Below, piece by piece: positions 32,349 through 46,100 of a stretch of DNA of 64,000 nt (position 1 is the stretch's first letter; each line of letters opens with the position of its first letter). The stretch is from Ciona intestinalis (Eukaryota; Chordata; Ascidiacea; Phlebobranchia; Cionidae), in contig NC_020170.2 in the NCBI RefSeq assembly GCF_000224145.3, positions 4,728,646-4,792,645 on the forward strand, written 5' to 3'. The translations under genes and the position numbers were made by a program. Under the pieces are notes generated by a model that did no database searches, was not told the DNA's origin, and saw only the letters and a list, made by a program, of their open reading frames with translations.

Positions 32349-35300
32349 ATGTCCTGTAGTGAGGAGGGCCTCCTTGTTTCATATTACTCAGCAATTCTCG
32401 CAAAAGCTTGTTCTGTAGGTGATGACTTTGCAGATCTCTATGATTTAATTGTTAAAAGATGCAGTAAGGATCAGGTAAATTTAATTTATATAGATTTATC
32501 TTTTAACATAGAAAACACATCTAAATATATTTAATGTGTTTTATTAGGTTTTTTTTGTTTTTATCATGTTTTTTTGGTAACCGTTATGATCGGTTAGGAT
32601 AGGACTGTTTTTTGTTATAAAGTTATACTGTCATTAATTTGCTTACTTATCGGCACTAAAAGATTCTTGTATGAAGATGATTATGTAAAGATTTAAAAGA
32701 TAGAAACACTTAATCTTAGTTAAATCAGAAATTCCATTTTGATTGCAACAGTATAATGCCAATTACGCAATATTAAAAGATTATATGTGTTTTTGATAAA
32801 GTACATAACTAGGCTATTCTACTACACAGCATAGCAGGTTGATATTTATTACTTGAGCATTAGTCTGTGTCAATGTTTTTGCAGGCATTGTGCATGTAAT
32901 TTAAACCTTTCCAAAGACAGAGTTTTTAGTGAGACAGTTGGAAAATGTAAATACTGAATAAGTTAAAAATTAGCATGAGCAAAACCAAAAATGATTGGAC
33001 TAATATAAAGTAACATCTAGACAAGATTTGGCCCTTGCGATTTAAATGGCCCAGTTTTTCACTATTTTTTTTTATAGATATCACATATGATATAAATAGT
33101 AAAATCTAAAATTAGGACCATACTATATGAAATCAAATTCCATACTATAAATTTCAACTTTAATATAAACATATATAATATTGGTTGTTATTTTTAATAG
33201 TTTCTTGGTATTGTCATTAGGGATGCACATTACAGAATAATTAGGTATTCTAGGATATCCTAGAATACTATATTTCGAATCTAGAATTCCGAATCTAGAA
33301 TTTCGAATCTTTTTATATTTATAGGAAAAAGAAATTTTACCCACAAAAGTCAGTTTATTGACCCTTTCATAGCAGCCTTGTTGGGTCATGAGCTGTAAAA
33401 TGATCAAAAATTGTACTATTGGGTAGTTTTTGCGTCATGAAACGTATAGCAGGCTATGAAAAGACGTTACGAAACGTTTACTCTCGAAAGTCCCACAAAC
33501 ACAAAAATATTTTTTTTCAAAATTAATAAGTTTCAAAAATTGTTACTATAGTATATGAGATGACGTGTAATGACGTCATTAAACAGAACACCGAATCCCA
33601 TAATAAGATTCGAATACAAAAGGATTCGAATCTCATGGATTCGAAATTCTGTAATGTGCATCCCTAATTGTCATTGTACTACCTATGATCTAATTAGGTA
33701 TATTTAAATAATATTGTTCTACAATATAATTAAAATGGAAAAAACAAAGGTTTTCTGGTCAGTTTTAATATAAACATAGGAATACGGGTCTTGGTTTTTG
33801 TTTTAGTATTTAGTCTAGGATACCATTGTTAAACACTTAACAGCTATGTAAAAACTGTATTAAGGTGTAAAATTGCCAGTCACGCCTTTTAAAAATTGGG
33901 GTGATATACTACTTCAGGCATAGGTGCCAATTTTTTTGAATGCAAGGGGGCAGGAATAGTTAGATGTGCATTTCTGTCAAATCTAACTTATTGCTTCTTG
34001 ATTTACTGGTTAATTTAGTGGAAATATTCCCAAGATAGTCTGCCTGCTCTGCCACCCCAGGTTTGGCGCATATGACCCCAAGAAGTCCTTACATGCTGCT
34101 TATAAACATAGTTCATATACAGGCTGTTATTTTATTAATTTTTTTGTTTTCCAAGGCGGATCATGCGCTGGAGAAAGCTCGTGAACTTTCTGAACTTAAA
34201 CCCCAGACTTTAGCTATCAAAGTACGTTGGTTAGAAGCAAAAATACCCGCCGCTCTGCGACTCACTGCAGACATGGCATCGTCGTTGAAGACACAGAGCA
34301 AAGAAGATGATGCGACCCGCATCAGGAGTAAATCCTGCTGTCAGGATGTAGTTGTGGAGGTAGGAAAGTCCGTGGATGTTGGAATCTCGTTTCCACTGAC
34401 CAAGACTTCGATGGAAATTGATGCAAGAAAGAAACTCGCTAATCCTGTCATCGAAAAGTTTGAAAACGAAAACTCAATTGAACTGGGAGCCATGAGGTAA
34501 TTATAAACACGTGGAAACTGTTTCCTGCTTATAATCTAAGGTGGCTGGACTCAGTATACTGATTTAGCAAACGTGTACGGTGTACTCTACTATCCCAATA
34601 AAATAAGACCTATATACGCAATCAATGATTTAGCTATTTGTTGATAGTCCTGCGAAAACATCTGTTTGGCTAAGTAGCTTGTGCTCATTGCATATGTTAA
34701 TTGTTATTTTTTGTTGTTATTTGTTACAATATTATATTGCTCTTATGTCACAATGTTCGTTTGTATACAGTTTGTAAATCTTAACCTTTAGTATTGTAAG
34801 AATCTAGTGCTATGAAATACCTAACATGCAAAAATCAAGTCCAACCAATTGCTGTATAACAGAAATATATCTCACTTAAATGTCTCTGCAAAAAAAGCCT
34901 AAAACAGTAAAAAATAGTAATATTTTATCTTTTAGTATTGAATTATTTCAAAACTTATGCAGAAAGAAATCGTCGAAACAAAGGGAGTCAAGCCCGTGTT
35001 CAAATGATGAATCCAAAAGTTCAAAGGGTAAATCAAATCCAGGTGTGTTTTATTTTATTGATCCTTTATGGGCGCTGCGGAATGGAGAGTGATGAAACTT
35101 TTTAATAAGTTTTGTAATTAGTCCATTGTTGTTTTGTAAAGTATTCTTGCATTAAACTATCTGAACAGACCTTTTCTGATATGTATTTATACTGTTACAG
35201 AACTTACTATATTAATTTGTTGGCATTAATATGAAAAAGCCTTGTTAATTGGGAATTTCTGTAAAATATGAATTGATTGTAACTTGTAAGGTTATTGTCT

Positions 35301-38274
35301 AATGTCTAGTTTTTCTTGGAAGTATTAAAAAAAATTGACCCTAAGGTTATATATGACTAAGAGACTGATGATGCCATTTAGGTGAAAAATATATTTTATT
35401 ATACCATTGATTAGACCAGATTTTTGTAGCACTAGATCTCCAGTCTTTAGCAATGCCAATGCTTGTCTGGTTTGTTTATTTTTGAATATTCTGTTTACAG
35501 AAGGAGCCTCTGGTAAGAGCAGCCGTAGCCTTCGTCGTAAAAAGCTGAAAGAACAAAAAAACAAAGAAGAACCTCAAGCTGCTGCTAGTATTTCTCGTGA
35601 AGAAACCCCTGTGTCCAAAACCAAGAAATTAATGAACAAGGAGAATAAACGAGTAGAACAGAATCAAACACGGCAGAAAAAAACAACTTCCACCAAAACA
35701 ACCGACAAGCCAGAAGACATCGAACAGCAAAAGGAGGCCAAAAAGGTTTGTACAGAAAAGAGTTAAACAATTTTGTGTCAGATGGTTACGTAATTATGCT
35801 GATATGCAAAACATTTTTTAAATTTTACATGGAATCTGCAGTGACATTCCAAAAATACAATTGTTGTAAAACAAAAAAAACCTCATTAATTAATGTGTTA
35901 AACTCTGTATACTGTGGCTCTGCTCGTTCGTCACACTGGCCGCATGAATAACTTACATAAAACTTGCTGTGTGAGGGTAATCGGCCAAATGTAGCCTAAA
36001 TCTTAGGTCCCCAACAAGGACTTACCCTTCTTGAATAAAATATATGGGTTTTAAACTTTTTTGCAAAATAAAGTTTATTTAAAACTTCTCCCTTGCCCCC
36101 AGCTGCTTACAGATGAGGTGGTGGCCAAGATTGCTGAGGAATTTGATGATAAACCAGAGAAGAAGCAAAAGACTTCAGTGAAAGAGAAAGTCCAGAAGAA
36201 GAGGAAGAAGAAGACAAAGAAGATGAACATGGAGGACACAAAAGAGCAAGAGGCTAAACAGATGAAGGAGCAAAACGAAAACAAGAGTATGTAACTTAAT
36301 AAAACACTCTTTTTTTAGTTACGATTTTGCGTATTTTTAAAATGCAAGGACAATATATATTTTTTTAAATCAGTTATACATGTAACATTTTTCAATATAT
36401 TTTATTGCTTCATTCAAGTAGACTGATGATGTCGTTTTAGGCAATATATATCGAATTTGCATGGAATAAGACTGGGTGGGCTTAATTTTTGTCTTGAAAC
36501 CAACTTTCTAGCACTTGATCCTTGTTTTCAATATTTTGTTGTATTTTTATGACTTTTCTTTGCAGATCATCTTCATGACTCCTTGCCTACTGAGCAACGG
36601 GAAGATTATGATCTGGAACCGGTATCTGATGACCCACTGCTGTGGCAGCATAACATAGGCATCCCCTTCATGCCCTATTCTCGTAAAGGGAAAACTAACC
36701 TTGACAGCAAGGGGAACAGTTTAGCAAGCAGTAGTGAAGAATGCTCTTCCTATACCACTGGACAGTCCACGCCAGGGATAAATGATCTTGCTCCGGATAC
36801 TGCCTCTGGAGGCTCCGATGTAATTGAGCAGATGAAACCTGCTCTTCCGGATGACTTTCCTCCAATTTTTGGTGCTGAAAAACTTTATGAGGACGATTTT
36901 ATCAACGCTCTTAAAAACGGTGTGGGTGCGGTTAAAGAAAATGCCGTGAAAGAAGAGTTGAATCCTGATGATGGTGCTACAGGTCCTCCGGACTCTAATG
37001 AGGACCCTATTCTGTCTGCAGAAGTCGGTAGCATCCTCCACAATGAGTGGGGACTTAATTTCATGCCAGACAGTGATGAGATGAATGAAATACCACCATT
37101 TGAACTCCCATGCATCAGTGACTTAGGTGACGCCCCAGTAAAAGAACACAAAGACATTTTCTTCCAGGAGGTGGACGAAAACCAGAACACTTTAACTTTT
37201 TCCCAAGAAGAATTTTGTTTCGGTTTCGGCCCAGTGCAAGATGGTTGCAAGACGATAATGCTGGAGGGTAAGCAACAAATAGTGGACACGGTTCCGCTAG
37301 TTCAAGGTTCAAAGCTGGATTTGGTTAAACAGTTGGACGATGCAGGAAACTTTGATTTGCACCAAGCTGTAGCTTTCTTCCAGCAAGGTGAGTTTTGTTT
37401 TAAGTTTTTTGGTATCTGTTTTAAAGGTAGATTTTTACTACACAATAACTTTTGTGGGAATGTTTGTTTTTTGTTTTGGAAAGTTTTTGCCAAAGTTACA
37501 ATTTTAGAAAATTAAAAAGCAAACAGAAATGTTTAAATTCGGTAATTGTAATTGCTAATGCAGATACCTTTAAAAAGTGTTAAAAAATTTATTGTTAAAT
37601 GAATGCTTGAATCTAGTTAAAATTTCGTAGATTTTGCATTCTTTCATTTACGACATACATACATTGTGTACAAAACCTAAGTCATTAAACTTACAACCTT
37701 GTTAAATACCAGTGGTAGGTTCAATAATTAATTATTAATAGCAAGTAAATGCATATTGATAAGCTGATACGGTTGTGTCCTCTGTGTATGTAAACACTAC
37801 ACATGGGTGCTAATTGCTTTTTGACAATAAAACTAGCTTTTTGATGTGTTTAAAAGATTTATCGGGAAGACTGTTGATATTTCGGTTTGAAATTTATAAA
37901 ACAGGTTACTTCTTTAATAAATTTTATTATATAAAATTTGATCTAACCCAGTGGTACCTCATGAGTCATGGGTTGTCTAAATTATTAGACATACACCAAA
38001 TTGAAAACATAATAATTACCAAAAATTGCCACAATGTTACATATGTGGTAACTTATAAGTGAGCTAACAGGCATAAGATGTATGAAACAGAACACCCGTA
38101 TTATAAAGACTGTCATTGACCTGTTGCGCTCGCCTATAAGATAAAACAAGTTGTGTTTAGTGCATAAAACAGTAAGAATATCAAAAAGATTTTGACCCGG
38201 TGTTCCCTTGTTTTTCAGAGTGGGAGAAATGTATAAAGAATGGTACTAAGTATGAGAATTTAGGAGGAATTTGA
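32349..38274 (+). CDS. Unrecognised lysine-rich, low-complexity protein
   Basis: Seven exons, 32349-32474, 34156-34496, 34963-35042, 35501-35745, 36103-36286, 36566-37387 and 38219-38274, join in frame with GT-AG borders to give 617 aa. I do not recognise the protein. The N-terminal 80 residues are helical (SYYSAILAKACSVGDDFADL, then HALEKARELSELKPQTLAIK) and could be a small helical-repeat fold. Residues about 155-330 are highly basic, with KKLKEQKNKEEP and KKRKKKTKK, and probably disordered or nuclear. The rest is acidic and disordered, with two similar short words, GIPFMPYS and GLNFMPDS, about 130 residues apart. The last exon codes for only 18 residues. The start ATG at 32349 is the first in frame, but an upstream exon cannot be excluded. 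A 449-bp hAT-type element sits in intron 1. Confidence 0.65.
33218..33666. mobile_element. Non-autonomous hAT-type element with perfect TIRs and 8-bp target duplication
   Basis: The element is 449 bp. Its two 21-bp ends (33218-33238 and 33646-33666, starting TAGGGATGCACATTA) are perfect inverted copies. The flanks 33210-33217 and 33667-33674 are both ATTGTCAT. An 8-bp duplication and a TAGGGATGCAC-type end are typical of hAT elements. The interior is rich in GATTCGAAT-like words and has no transposase frame. Perfect ends suggest a recent insertion. It lies in intron 1 of the lysine-rich gene. Confidence 0.9.
35355..35400. repeat. Short dispersed repeat with GACTGATGATG core
   Basis: The sequence GAGACTGATGATGCCATTTA followed by GGTGAAAAATATAT recurs, diverged, at 36418-36455, 52390-52430 (reversed) and 60875-60905. 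All four lie in introns. Its class is unknown. Confidence 0.4.
36418..36455. repeat. Short dispersed repeat with GACTGATGATG core, second copy
   Basis: GTAGACTGATGATGTCGTTT then AGGCAATATATAT, in the intron before exon 6 of the lysine-rich gene. Confidence 0.35.
38034..38130 (+). repeat. Short interspersed repeat family B, copy 1
   Basis: Family B is about 100 bp with the order GTTACATACGTGGTAACT, CACGAGGTGT, ACAGAACACCCGTGTTATAA, CGACCGTC. This copy, in the last intron of the lysine-rich gene, is diverged in its left half. Confidence 0.55.
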
Positions 38275-40165
38275 ATCTATTTATTTCACCTTGAAACCTC
38301 GATTGGCACCTATGAGGCAACGAGGATCTATGCACAAACAATTTATAACGAATGACTAGTAGCACTGTTATTGTGTGTCTGCACACATGATGTCATACGC
38401 ATTAGTTTCAATAGCACAGTACCGTGTGTGTTAAGTCTGGTTTCAATTAAATCATGGTGGCGCAAGATGGTCCCACAACCATAGGTGGTTGAGGCTGCGC
38501 AACTTTACTTTTGCACCGCGTTGGTGCAGTGTCAGTTTTGCATGATTCAATCGCTCGTTTTACAAAAGTTTATTTTAGTCTCATCACCAGCCATTTCTAT
38601 ACAGATAATGCTGTTTCTAAAGAAATAGCAGTTTCATCTGACTTCACTAGTTCCCGGTGTGCCCATGAACAAATTCGAATTTTTCGCTAGCTATTTATTC
38701 GTTTGGTCGCTGCTTTTGATTGCTCCGCTCGTTAAAAAGTCGTTTTGTACCCAAGGAGCGAAAACAATAGAAAATGAGTCAGTTCTGATGTTATCACTTG
38801 TGTTTTACTGATAATTTATAAGAAAACTATAGATAGGTGCCAGCCAAGATTACAACAACATTAATGCTGTTTTAGCAAGTATCAAAACGAAACGTTAATT
38901 TCCAGGCAGTTTTTTTAGAAGGTAACAAGAACAGCATAAGATTTTAACTAGCAAGTATTGCTTACTTTATTGCAAATACAGCTGTGTAACAAACACTAGA
39001 GGTTTACGAGCCGTTTTGGAGGTTTTTCTGTTAGGGTTAGAGAAATAATGTCTGTATATAATAGAACGTAATCGCCACTAAGAACATTTTTACAGTTTTT
39101 CACTTCAAACTGCCAAAAAAATGTTTGGTTTAAGTATTGTCAACTAAAAATTCCGCGATAAGTTTTCGAGATGGCATGCGACGTAACTTCCCACTGTGCG
39201 CATGACCATAATGGAGCAAAATGAAAATTTCCTAATGGATTATAGGATATACCTAGTCTAGTCTAAATCTCGTCAAGAATTAAAGCTTTTCAAAAACTGC
39301 AAGTAATTGTCACAAGAGCTTTCGGTGAGGTGAGGTGGCAAGAGTCTACACGTGTTTCGTTGAGCAAGGTTCGTTGTCCTAAGCATGACGTTTCAATGTT
39401 TGTTTGTACTTGCTTTGTTCGTTAGTTTAATTAGGTAGATCTCCCATGAGATGTATGAAGCTATTGAAATCGCTGATGGACCAATAACACTAATGCTAAC
39501 AAAGCTGTTCAACAAACAGTGATGTTATTGTAATTTGATTGGTGCTACTAAACAAAGACACCCACAAAGAAGCACCCAACACCAGATAAAGCGACCAATG
39601 AGCCGCATCAGTATAAAAACTCGCACACAAAGTTACATACGTGGTAACTCGTAGCCGACACGAGGTGTAAAAAAGAAGACCCGTGTTTAAAGACTGCCGT
39701 TTTCCAGCCACGCGAGGATAAAGCGAATGAGCCTTTTAAAAAAAGGTATTAAAAAAACGTTGCAATGGTTCGCTACATTAATTTACAATGCATACCACAT
39801 TATTCATTGCCCTTGCACACTTGGATTTGGACTACCAAAATGCGAAATAGCAAAATTGATTTTAAAGAGCTTCGTGCTGGATTGTTTTGGCCCATTGACT
39901 TTTTGGGTCGTTTTTTTTTCTGACAAGAAGATTCCCACAGCCGGACGGCCAGCACTAAAAACGTCATCACATTACTATTCCATACGGGGGAAACTAGACT
40001 GGCAATGTGGGTTACGGTGTTTTTCGTCATGTGACAGCCGAGCTGATATCACAGTCGAGCAGCTGCTGTTAGCGGTGACGGTAGCCTACAGTCAATTGAG
40101 CTATACGTCTTCTAAGCTGGCAGAGCAACGTCGCCGTTTCATGAAGTCTTATGTGAACTAACAGC
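38275..40165. other. Spacer upstream of the coiled-coil gene
   Basis: It holds one family-B repeat (39630-39725) just before a stretch with higher GC that should include the promoter and leader of the coiled-coil gene. A 144-codon open frame at 39727-40161 has a stop 2 codons before the chosen start and no recognisable features; I treat it as leader or chance. Confidence 0.5.
39630..39725 (+). repeat. Short interspersed repeat family B, copy 2
   Basis: A nearly complete copy: AAAGTTACATACGTGGTAAC, GACACGAGGTGT, GACCCGTGTTTAAAGACTGC. Confidence 0.6.
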
Positions 40166-43100
40166 ATGGAGACCAAGCAAGATGGTAGCGCATCTGAGGA
40201 CCGAGAAGGGTCAAGGTAGTGGAAATTTTACTTTATATTCGTTATTTAATTTTACGACACCTTAGTAACTTATTTTACGGCATCTTAGTAACACTGCTTA
40301 GTATCAAACAGCGCATATAGGCAATTTACAGTGGCCAGTATCGGGCTATACAAATTTGCTAAGCACTTTTATTAAACGGATAACGCTTATTACATTATCC
40401 TTACTAAAAGTTTGCTATTTGAGCTTATTATTTACTGCTTAGACTTTTGGTGGAATAAAAATTTCATATACCTTATTAACTTATTAGGATTAGATTAGAT
40501 TTATTTTCTTTGCAGGTCGCGCGGCCGCAAACGAACTGCTCGAGAAATCGCCAAAATGTTCGAACAGTTGAAAGAAAGACATATTCTAAGAAAGCGGGAG
40601 TGGAAAACAGAGAAAGAAGAGCTACTTCGGCAGGCCGCCGTAGTAAGTAACTACGTGCCTTTTTACTAAAATTTAAGAGTTTATACATTCTATGATGAAG
40701 TCTTGCTGGATGGCAGACCAAACATCGGAAATAGACTACGTTTTTTTAGACCAGATGAGCCGTTGAAAGATTATTTAGGAGTTTATTATTCGCTGTTTCA
40801 CAAATAAGTATTTTGATGCCTTATACGGAGCACAGCCAAAAACAATCAATGAATTGTATATAGACATCGTGCCATATAACCTAGCGTGGCGTTTAACGTT
40901 AATAACATTAGTAAATACCCAAGAGTAATTAAAGTCCTAACTAATTAATCCTTCGCGGAACTTCTGATATTAATTTTTTACCATGCATATGTTTCCCATG
41001 TATGAAATAATTAATGTAACTTATTTTCCCTCTGTAACTCAGGCAGGGCAACTTACCAGCTATGTAACTTTGTGGGTAATTTTTGTTTGTAGGCGGCAGA
41101 TAGTAAAAAAATCCTGTTGGATTTAAAGAAAGTTCTGGAAGGATTAAGGATTGAATTGAAAGAGGAAGAGCGGAAGAGAAAGGAGGGGAGTGAGATTCAC
41201 CAAGAGGAGAAAAGAGGATGGGACGAAGAGAGGACCAACCTCTTGGATTTAATACATGAAGTAAGATGAGTTTAACTTTAAATTAATCCAAAATGTTTTT
41301 TTTTAATATTCTATTTTTTTACGATATTGCCACAATTGAACTAAAATACATTTGTGCTTATTCTGAATAATTAAACGTTACAGTCTGAACAGAAGTCATT
41401 CACCAGTTAACTGCCAGTGTTCTGCTGGCATCATCCTATTTTAATTCGTTTTGATCGTAGCGTCATGTACCCTACTATAGTAAGATGACGTAACTGCAGT
41501 GTAGTATTGAACAGCTTGATCGAGACCAATTCCCAAGGCGTATATAACGGTATATACATGACTACAGGTCAAATATATATTGGCTCAGCATTTTCTTTGT
41601 CCATGAGAACTAATATTGTTTGTGTAAATACGACGTAATTACAACAATTAGACAATGGGTATTTTTAAGACCTGTCATTTAGAATATTATGAAGTTTTAT
41701 TCTTAATAAATAATCACCCGTCGCTATAAAAGGGGGTAATGGGCCAAATCTGTACCAAGTTCCAGATACTTCACACAAAACCCGATCTTTTTTATGTTTT
41801 CTGTCTCTTCCAATATTCAACACAATTTTGCAGAAAACGCAAAATTACATAATATATAGAATATGTCAATTTAAAAAAAAAACACATTTATTTTCAGCTT
41901 GAAAAAAGCAGCCAACGTAAGCCCACAAACCCACAACCAAGCAATCCGTCTGAAGTCGATTCTTTAAAACGGAGACTTGAAGTTAGTGATCGTGATTTGA
42001 ACTTCATGAAAAAAATGAACTCAGAAATTGAGGACGAAAACTCGAAGTTAAAAAAAGAGTTTGAATCAGAAAGGATAAAATTGATCAAAAAACACGACGA
42101 CGAAGAGAAAAAATGGTCGGCTCTAAAGCAACAACTGCTGGAGAAAATTCAATACGTATGTACGGTATAGTTTTCTATATACACGTTCATATTAATTTTG
42201 AGTATTAGACTGAATCGTTTATACATAGTATAGTAGGGCAGGATAAGATGATCCCATGCTTTCATTCTTTTATAAAGAATATTTACAGAAATATAACCAT
42301 AGCCCCGCCACTATATACGAGCGTTGTTAAAAACACAATTAGGAAAGTATGAAATATATTATATACCATCTTACCCCAAATATTATCCATCTTACCCCAC
42401 GCTACTATTATTCCTAACGGAAAACCATACCCTACATTGCATGTGTTGAAACCCATATTTTTGTTGCAATTACTGTCGCGAGAATGTAACACTTCAACAT
42501 TAGTCTATATTAATAACTTCCATACAGCTTGAAGAAATAAACATGACGCCATTCCCACTACACGGCAGCCATGTGACGTCATCATGTAGCGACGATCGAC
42601 GTCATCAGACCTCCCTCGAGACGACGAAGCCAGAAGTAAGCATGGTGCGTACGCCTTATAAGGCTTTAGATAATGTATTTTGTAAACCTCTATTTGTATC
42701 ATGTATGTAGTAGCACAGTAAACAGGTAGGTACTCGACAACAGTTACAAGAAGCCGTCTGTTTAGCCAGTATAAGTGCGAACATCATAGATTAGTCTTCT
42801 TTATAGGCCTATAGGGTATATATGTGTCTATTCTCACAGTCACAATAAGCTGTATTCCTATACGCACTATTCTACAGTAGTCTTATTTTCTTCATAGGTA
42901 GTATTCTACAGAAGTAATATTCTATAGATACTATTCTACACTATTCAGTCTATACCATTCTATGAATAGGTACAATGTGCTTTTTGTCTTATTGCATTCA
43001 GTATAATTAATAAATTACCAAAAATAAAAGAAGTTTCCTTTATTCGATGAAGTTGTTTTGTTTCAGGAATCAAAACGAATCCCAGCAGTGTTGACCACTG

Positions 43101-46100
43101 ATAAAACTGCCTCTGCAAACCTTACTACCGAGACTTGTAACTATGAACAATTTCACAACACTGTGGATGCCGTAAGTTTAAATTCATGTTTTAATATTTT
43201 ATAATTCAAGTGTTTCAATTTTTTTCCAATGCATCTCAAAACATACAATGGCGTAGCCACGATCATCTCCGTATACTTTCAGACCATATAACCGCTGCCC
43301 ATGTATAAGAAGGGGATGCCAGTAATCTAACAAATTTGTAAGAATGTCATAACTGTAAGCGTTGAAACATATATCTTCTGTTTCAATGATTTTTCTATTA
43401 TTTTTTAATAAAATTGTTTCAATGTCTTTAATGCGAAACCTTTTTTTGTTATTTTATCAGGCGTTAAAGCAAATTGAGAAAATCAGCGAAGACTTAGATA
43501 ACATTAACATTGAACCTACCAGCCCCCGTGCTAATGACGTCACATCACCGGAAGTAGAGACGCGAAATACGTCATCATTGTCGTCAGACCTGGTCGCACA
43601 TCCGACCATGCCACGGCTGGCTGATGATATCCCTCAGCAAGCTGCTAACTTTGTTTCGGCTCAAAAAGCTACGGATTTCGTTGCTGAAAGGAACGAAAAG
43701 CGAAAGAGGTCGAGATCGTTTTGTACCAGAACAAACGAAGAACCAGCAACCGTCGAACCGATGCAGAGACGTTCCTCTTTAAGCCATTTCAGTTCTTCCT
43801 CACTTAGCCCGACGAAAACGAACTCTCCTGATTCTCGTGGTCGCCAATCAAATTCGAACCGGCAACATTCAGTTTCTCCAGCACGCACAACTCCTACTAG
43901 CACGACAGGGTCAAACCGTTCTTTCGCCAAAGTTGAAAAACATTATGTAGCCGGAAGGCCGACTCATTCGTCGGTAACATCCTTTTCGCCCAATCCCGCT
44001 AAAAAGCTTCCAAATCTGCATCAACAGTTGCTATTTTTCGGAGGAAAGCCTGAAAGAGGCAGTAGCGTTTCACCAAGGCCCAATTACACGCAGTCAACCA
44101 AATCTTCGTCGCCTACTAAGTTGAAGCTTACCAAAGAGAACTCCAGTGGTACACTCGTAGGAAGCCCAGACAGTTCAAGTTCCACACATCCAGTAGAACT
44201 TGTATCTGTATCTCCAGTTCGTACCACCGATTCTGGGGTCACTACTCCTCTCAAGGTTAGATTCAGTAGTATTGATGAGGATGCTACGTCTGTTCCGCCT
44301 CCCGTTGCTCCAAAACCCGCGGTGACGATCGAGAAAGATGCCTCCGGAGCACTCCTCCTTGTCGTCCCGGAGGAGAGACCAAAATCCGAAGCTATTTTAG
44401 AAAAATCACTGAACGTCGCAGAAGATCGTGATGGGAATTTTGTATCTTGTCAAAATGGTTCAGCTCTTAAGACAGGGATACCTGCGCCTGTAACAGATAA
44501 GTCTACAAACTCGCTTGGGAAGATGGGAAAGACTTGGTTCAAGAAACACTTAAATTTCAGGGACGCAAAAACAGATGAAGCAAAAATACCGAAAGAACAA
44601 GCCAACAGTAACCCTAACCCGAAGAGCAGTAAAAAGACACGATTGAAACACTACACGAAAAAAGAAACCAAATCAAAGTCAAATGTGGGGATTAGTTCGT
44701 CGTCTGACGAAAGTGACGTCACGAGAACAAAGGGAAAGTCCCGTCGTCACAGTCGAGTGAGTAACGAAGACCGAAGAGGCTCTACAGAAATGAAAACGGT
44801 GTTGTCTCGGTTTAAGGCGTCAAATTTTAATCCTAAGAAGCCAGCCGTGGTGAAACAGTTCGAAAAAAAGCTGCTGGAAAACGAAGTAAGAATGCTAAAG
44901 GAGCCGCCCAAGAAAGTACAAGCTCCGAGCTCCGCTAAAATGATCCGGAAAAAATGGAACTTGGATACTTTCGAAGATGGGTACAGCGGAGAAGACGAAC
45001 TTGATGATAAAGAAGGGTTGAGTCGGGAGAATAGTAGTGAAAGTCCAACTGCCTCTTCTTTTGTGTCGTTCCGGCGGGCGCCGCCTAACGCATCATTGCA
45101 AAATTTTAGAAGCTCGAATAAAACAATTCGACCGAAGCCTACATACCGACGGAGCATGACTGACTTATCCATGCATTCAGACTTTGTTTCGAGCCCAAGC
45201 AGCAACTGGACTTGTCGCTCTGACCCGAAGGCGACTTCAGCTTTTCATAAGGTGACGCCACGATCAAAGTCAGATGCGTCTACGAAGAAATCGGAAAATT
45301 CTATAAGTGCAACATGGAAGCAAAAGATACTGAAAGAAATTCCGGAACCGACTGTTCTCGTTACGACTCTCGACCAAAACAAATCTGCGGGTGCTAAAGC
45401 TAACTCTGCGAGCAAAGAAGAGGAAACTAAGCAGATCATCGAAAAGTGCAAGAAGCTGCGGCCAAAACCGAAACGTTATTCTCGTTCCGAGACTTTACCA
45501 CTAACCGCCAACCCAGCGGTTATAAAGGACATTGAACGATTTTGGGCGAACAAAAATTCGGTCCGAAACGAAGACGATAAAGCTGAAAGAAGGAGAAGTA
45601 TGCCACCTGCAGTGAATGAGGTGGGATTTGACTTGAGTAAATGTAACATGGTAGTTTTTTAGTTACACTGTTGCACATTTTATTTCTAATCTTATTTTAA
45701 CTATTTTTAAAAATATTCTCTGATCTTTAGATTGTTTATAAACTATGTCATGGACTACTAAATACTTTTCAACAGGCCGAGCTTGTACAACTTATAAATC
45801 ACTACAAATGTGGCTAACTTTATTTATAGTAGGGTGGGGGGAGATGGGACACCTTTATAGTACACAATATCCAAATATCGTGTTTTAAACAATTTACAAA
45901 GGTTTATGAGAGTCGCAAGGATAAGGCTTCATTATTCATTGAATGTTCTTTGTTTACTATTAAGTGGGTTGAGAAAATAGAATGAAATTGTATCCCATCT
46001 TCCTCATACTGTCAACAAAGACCCCCTCTCATCCTAACCTACATAGTTTATTATTGAGCCTTTTTGCATTGAGTTGACTGTGTTTCTGTAATGCCATCGC

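Noticed and set aside
33123-33407. 94-codon minus-strand frame
   Set aside because: It lies partly within the hAT-type element and reads its GATTCGAAT-rich interior; no transposase similarity.
39727-40161. 144-codon plus-strand frame just before the coiled-coil gene
   Set aside because: It has no recognisable domain and ends 2 codons before the better start at 40166, which splices cleanly; it may be leader sequence.
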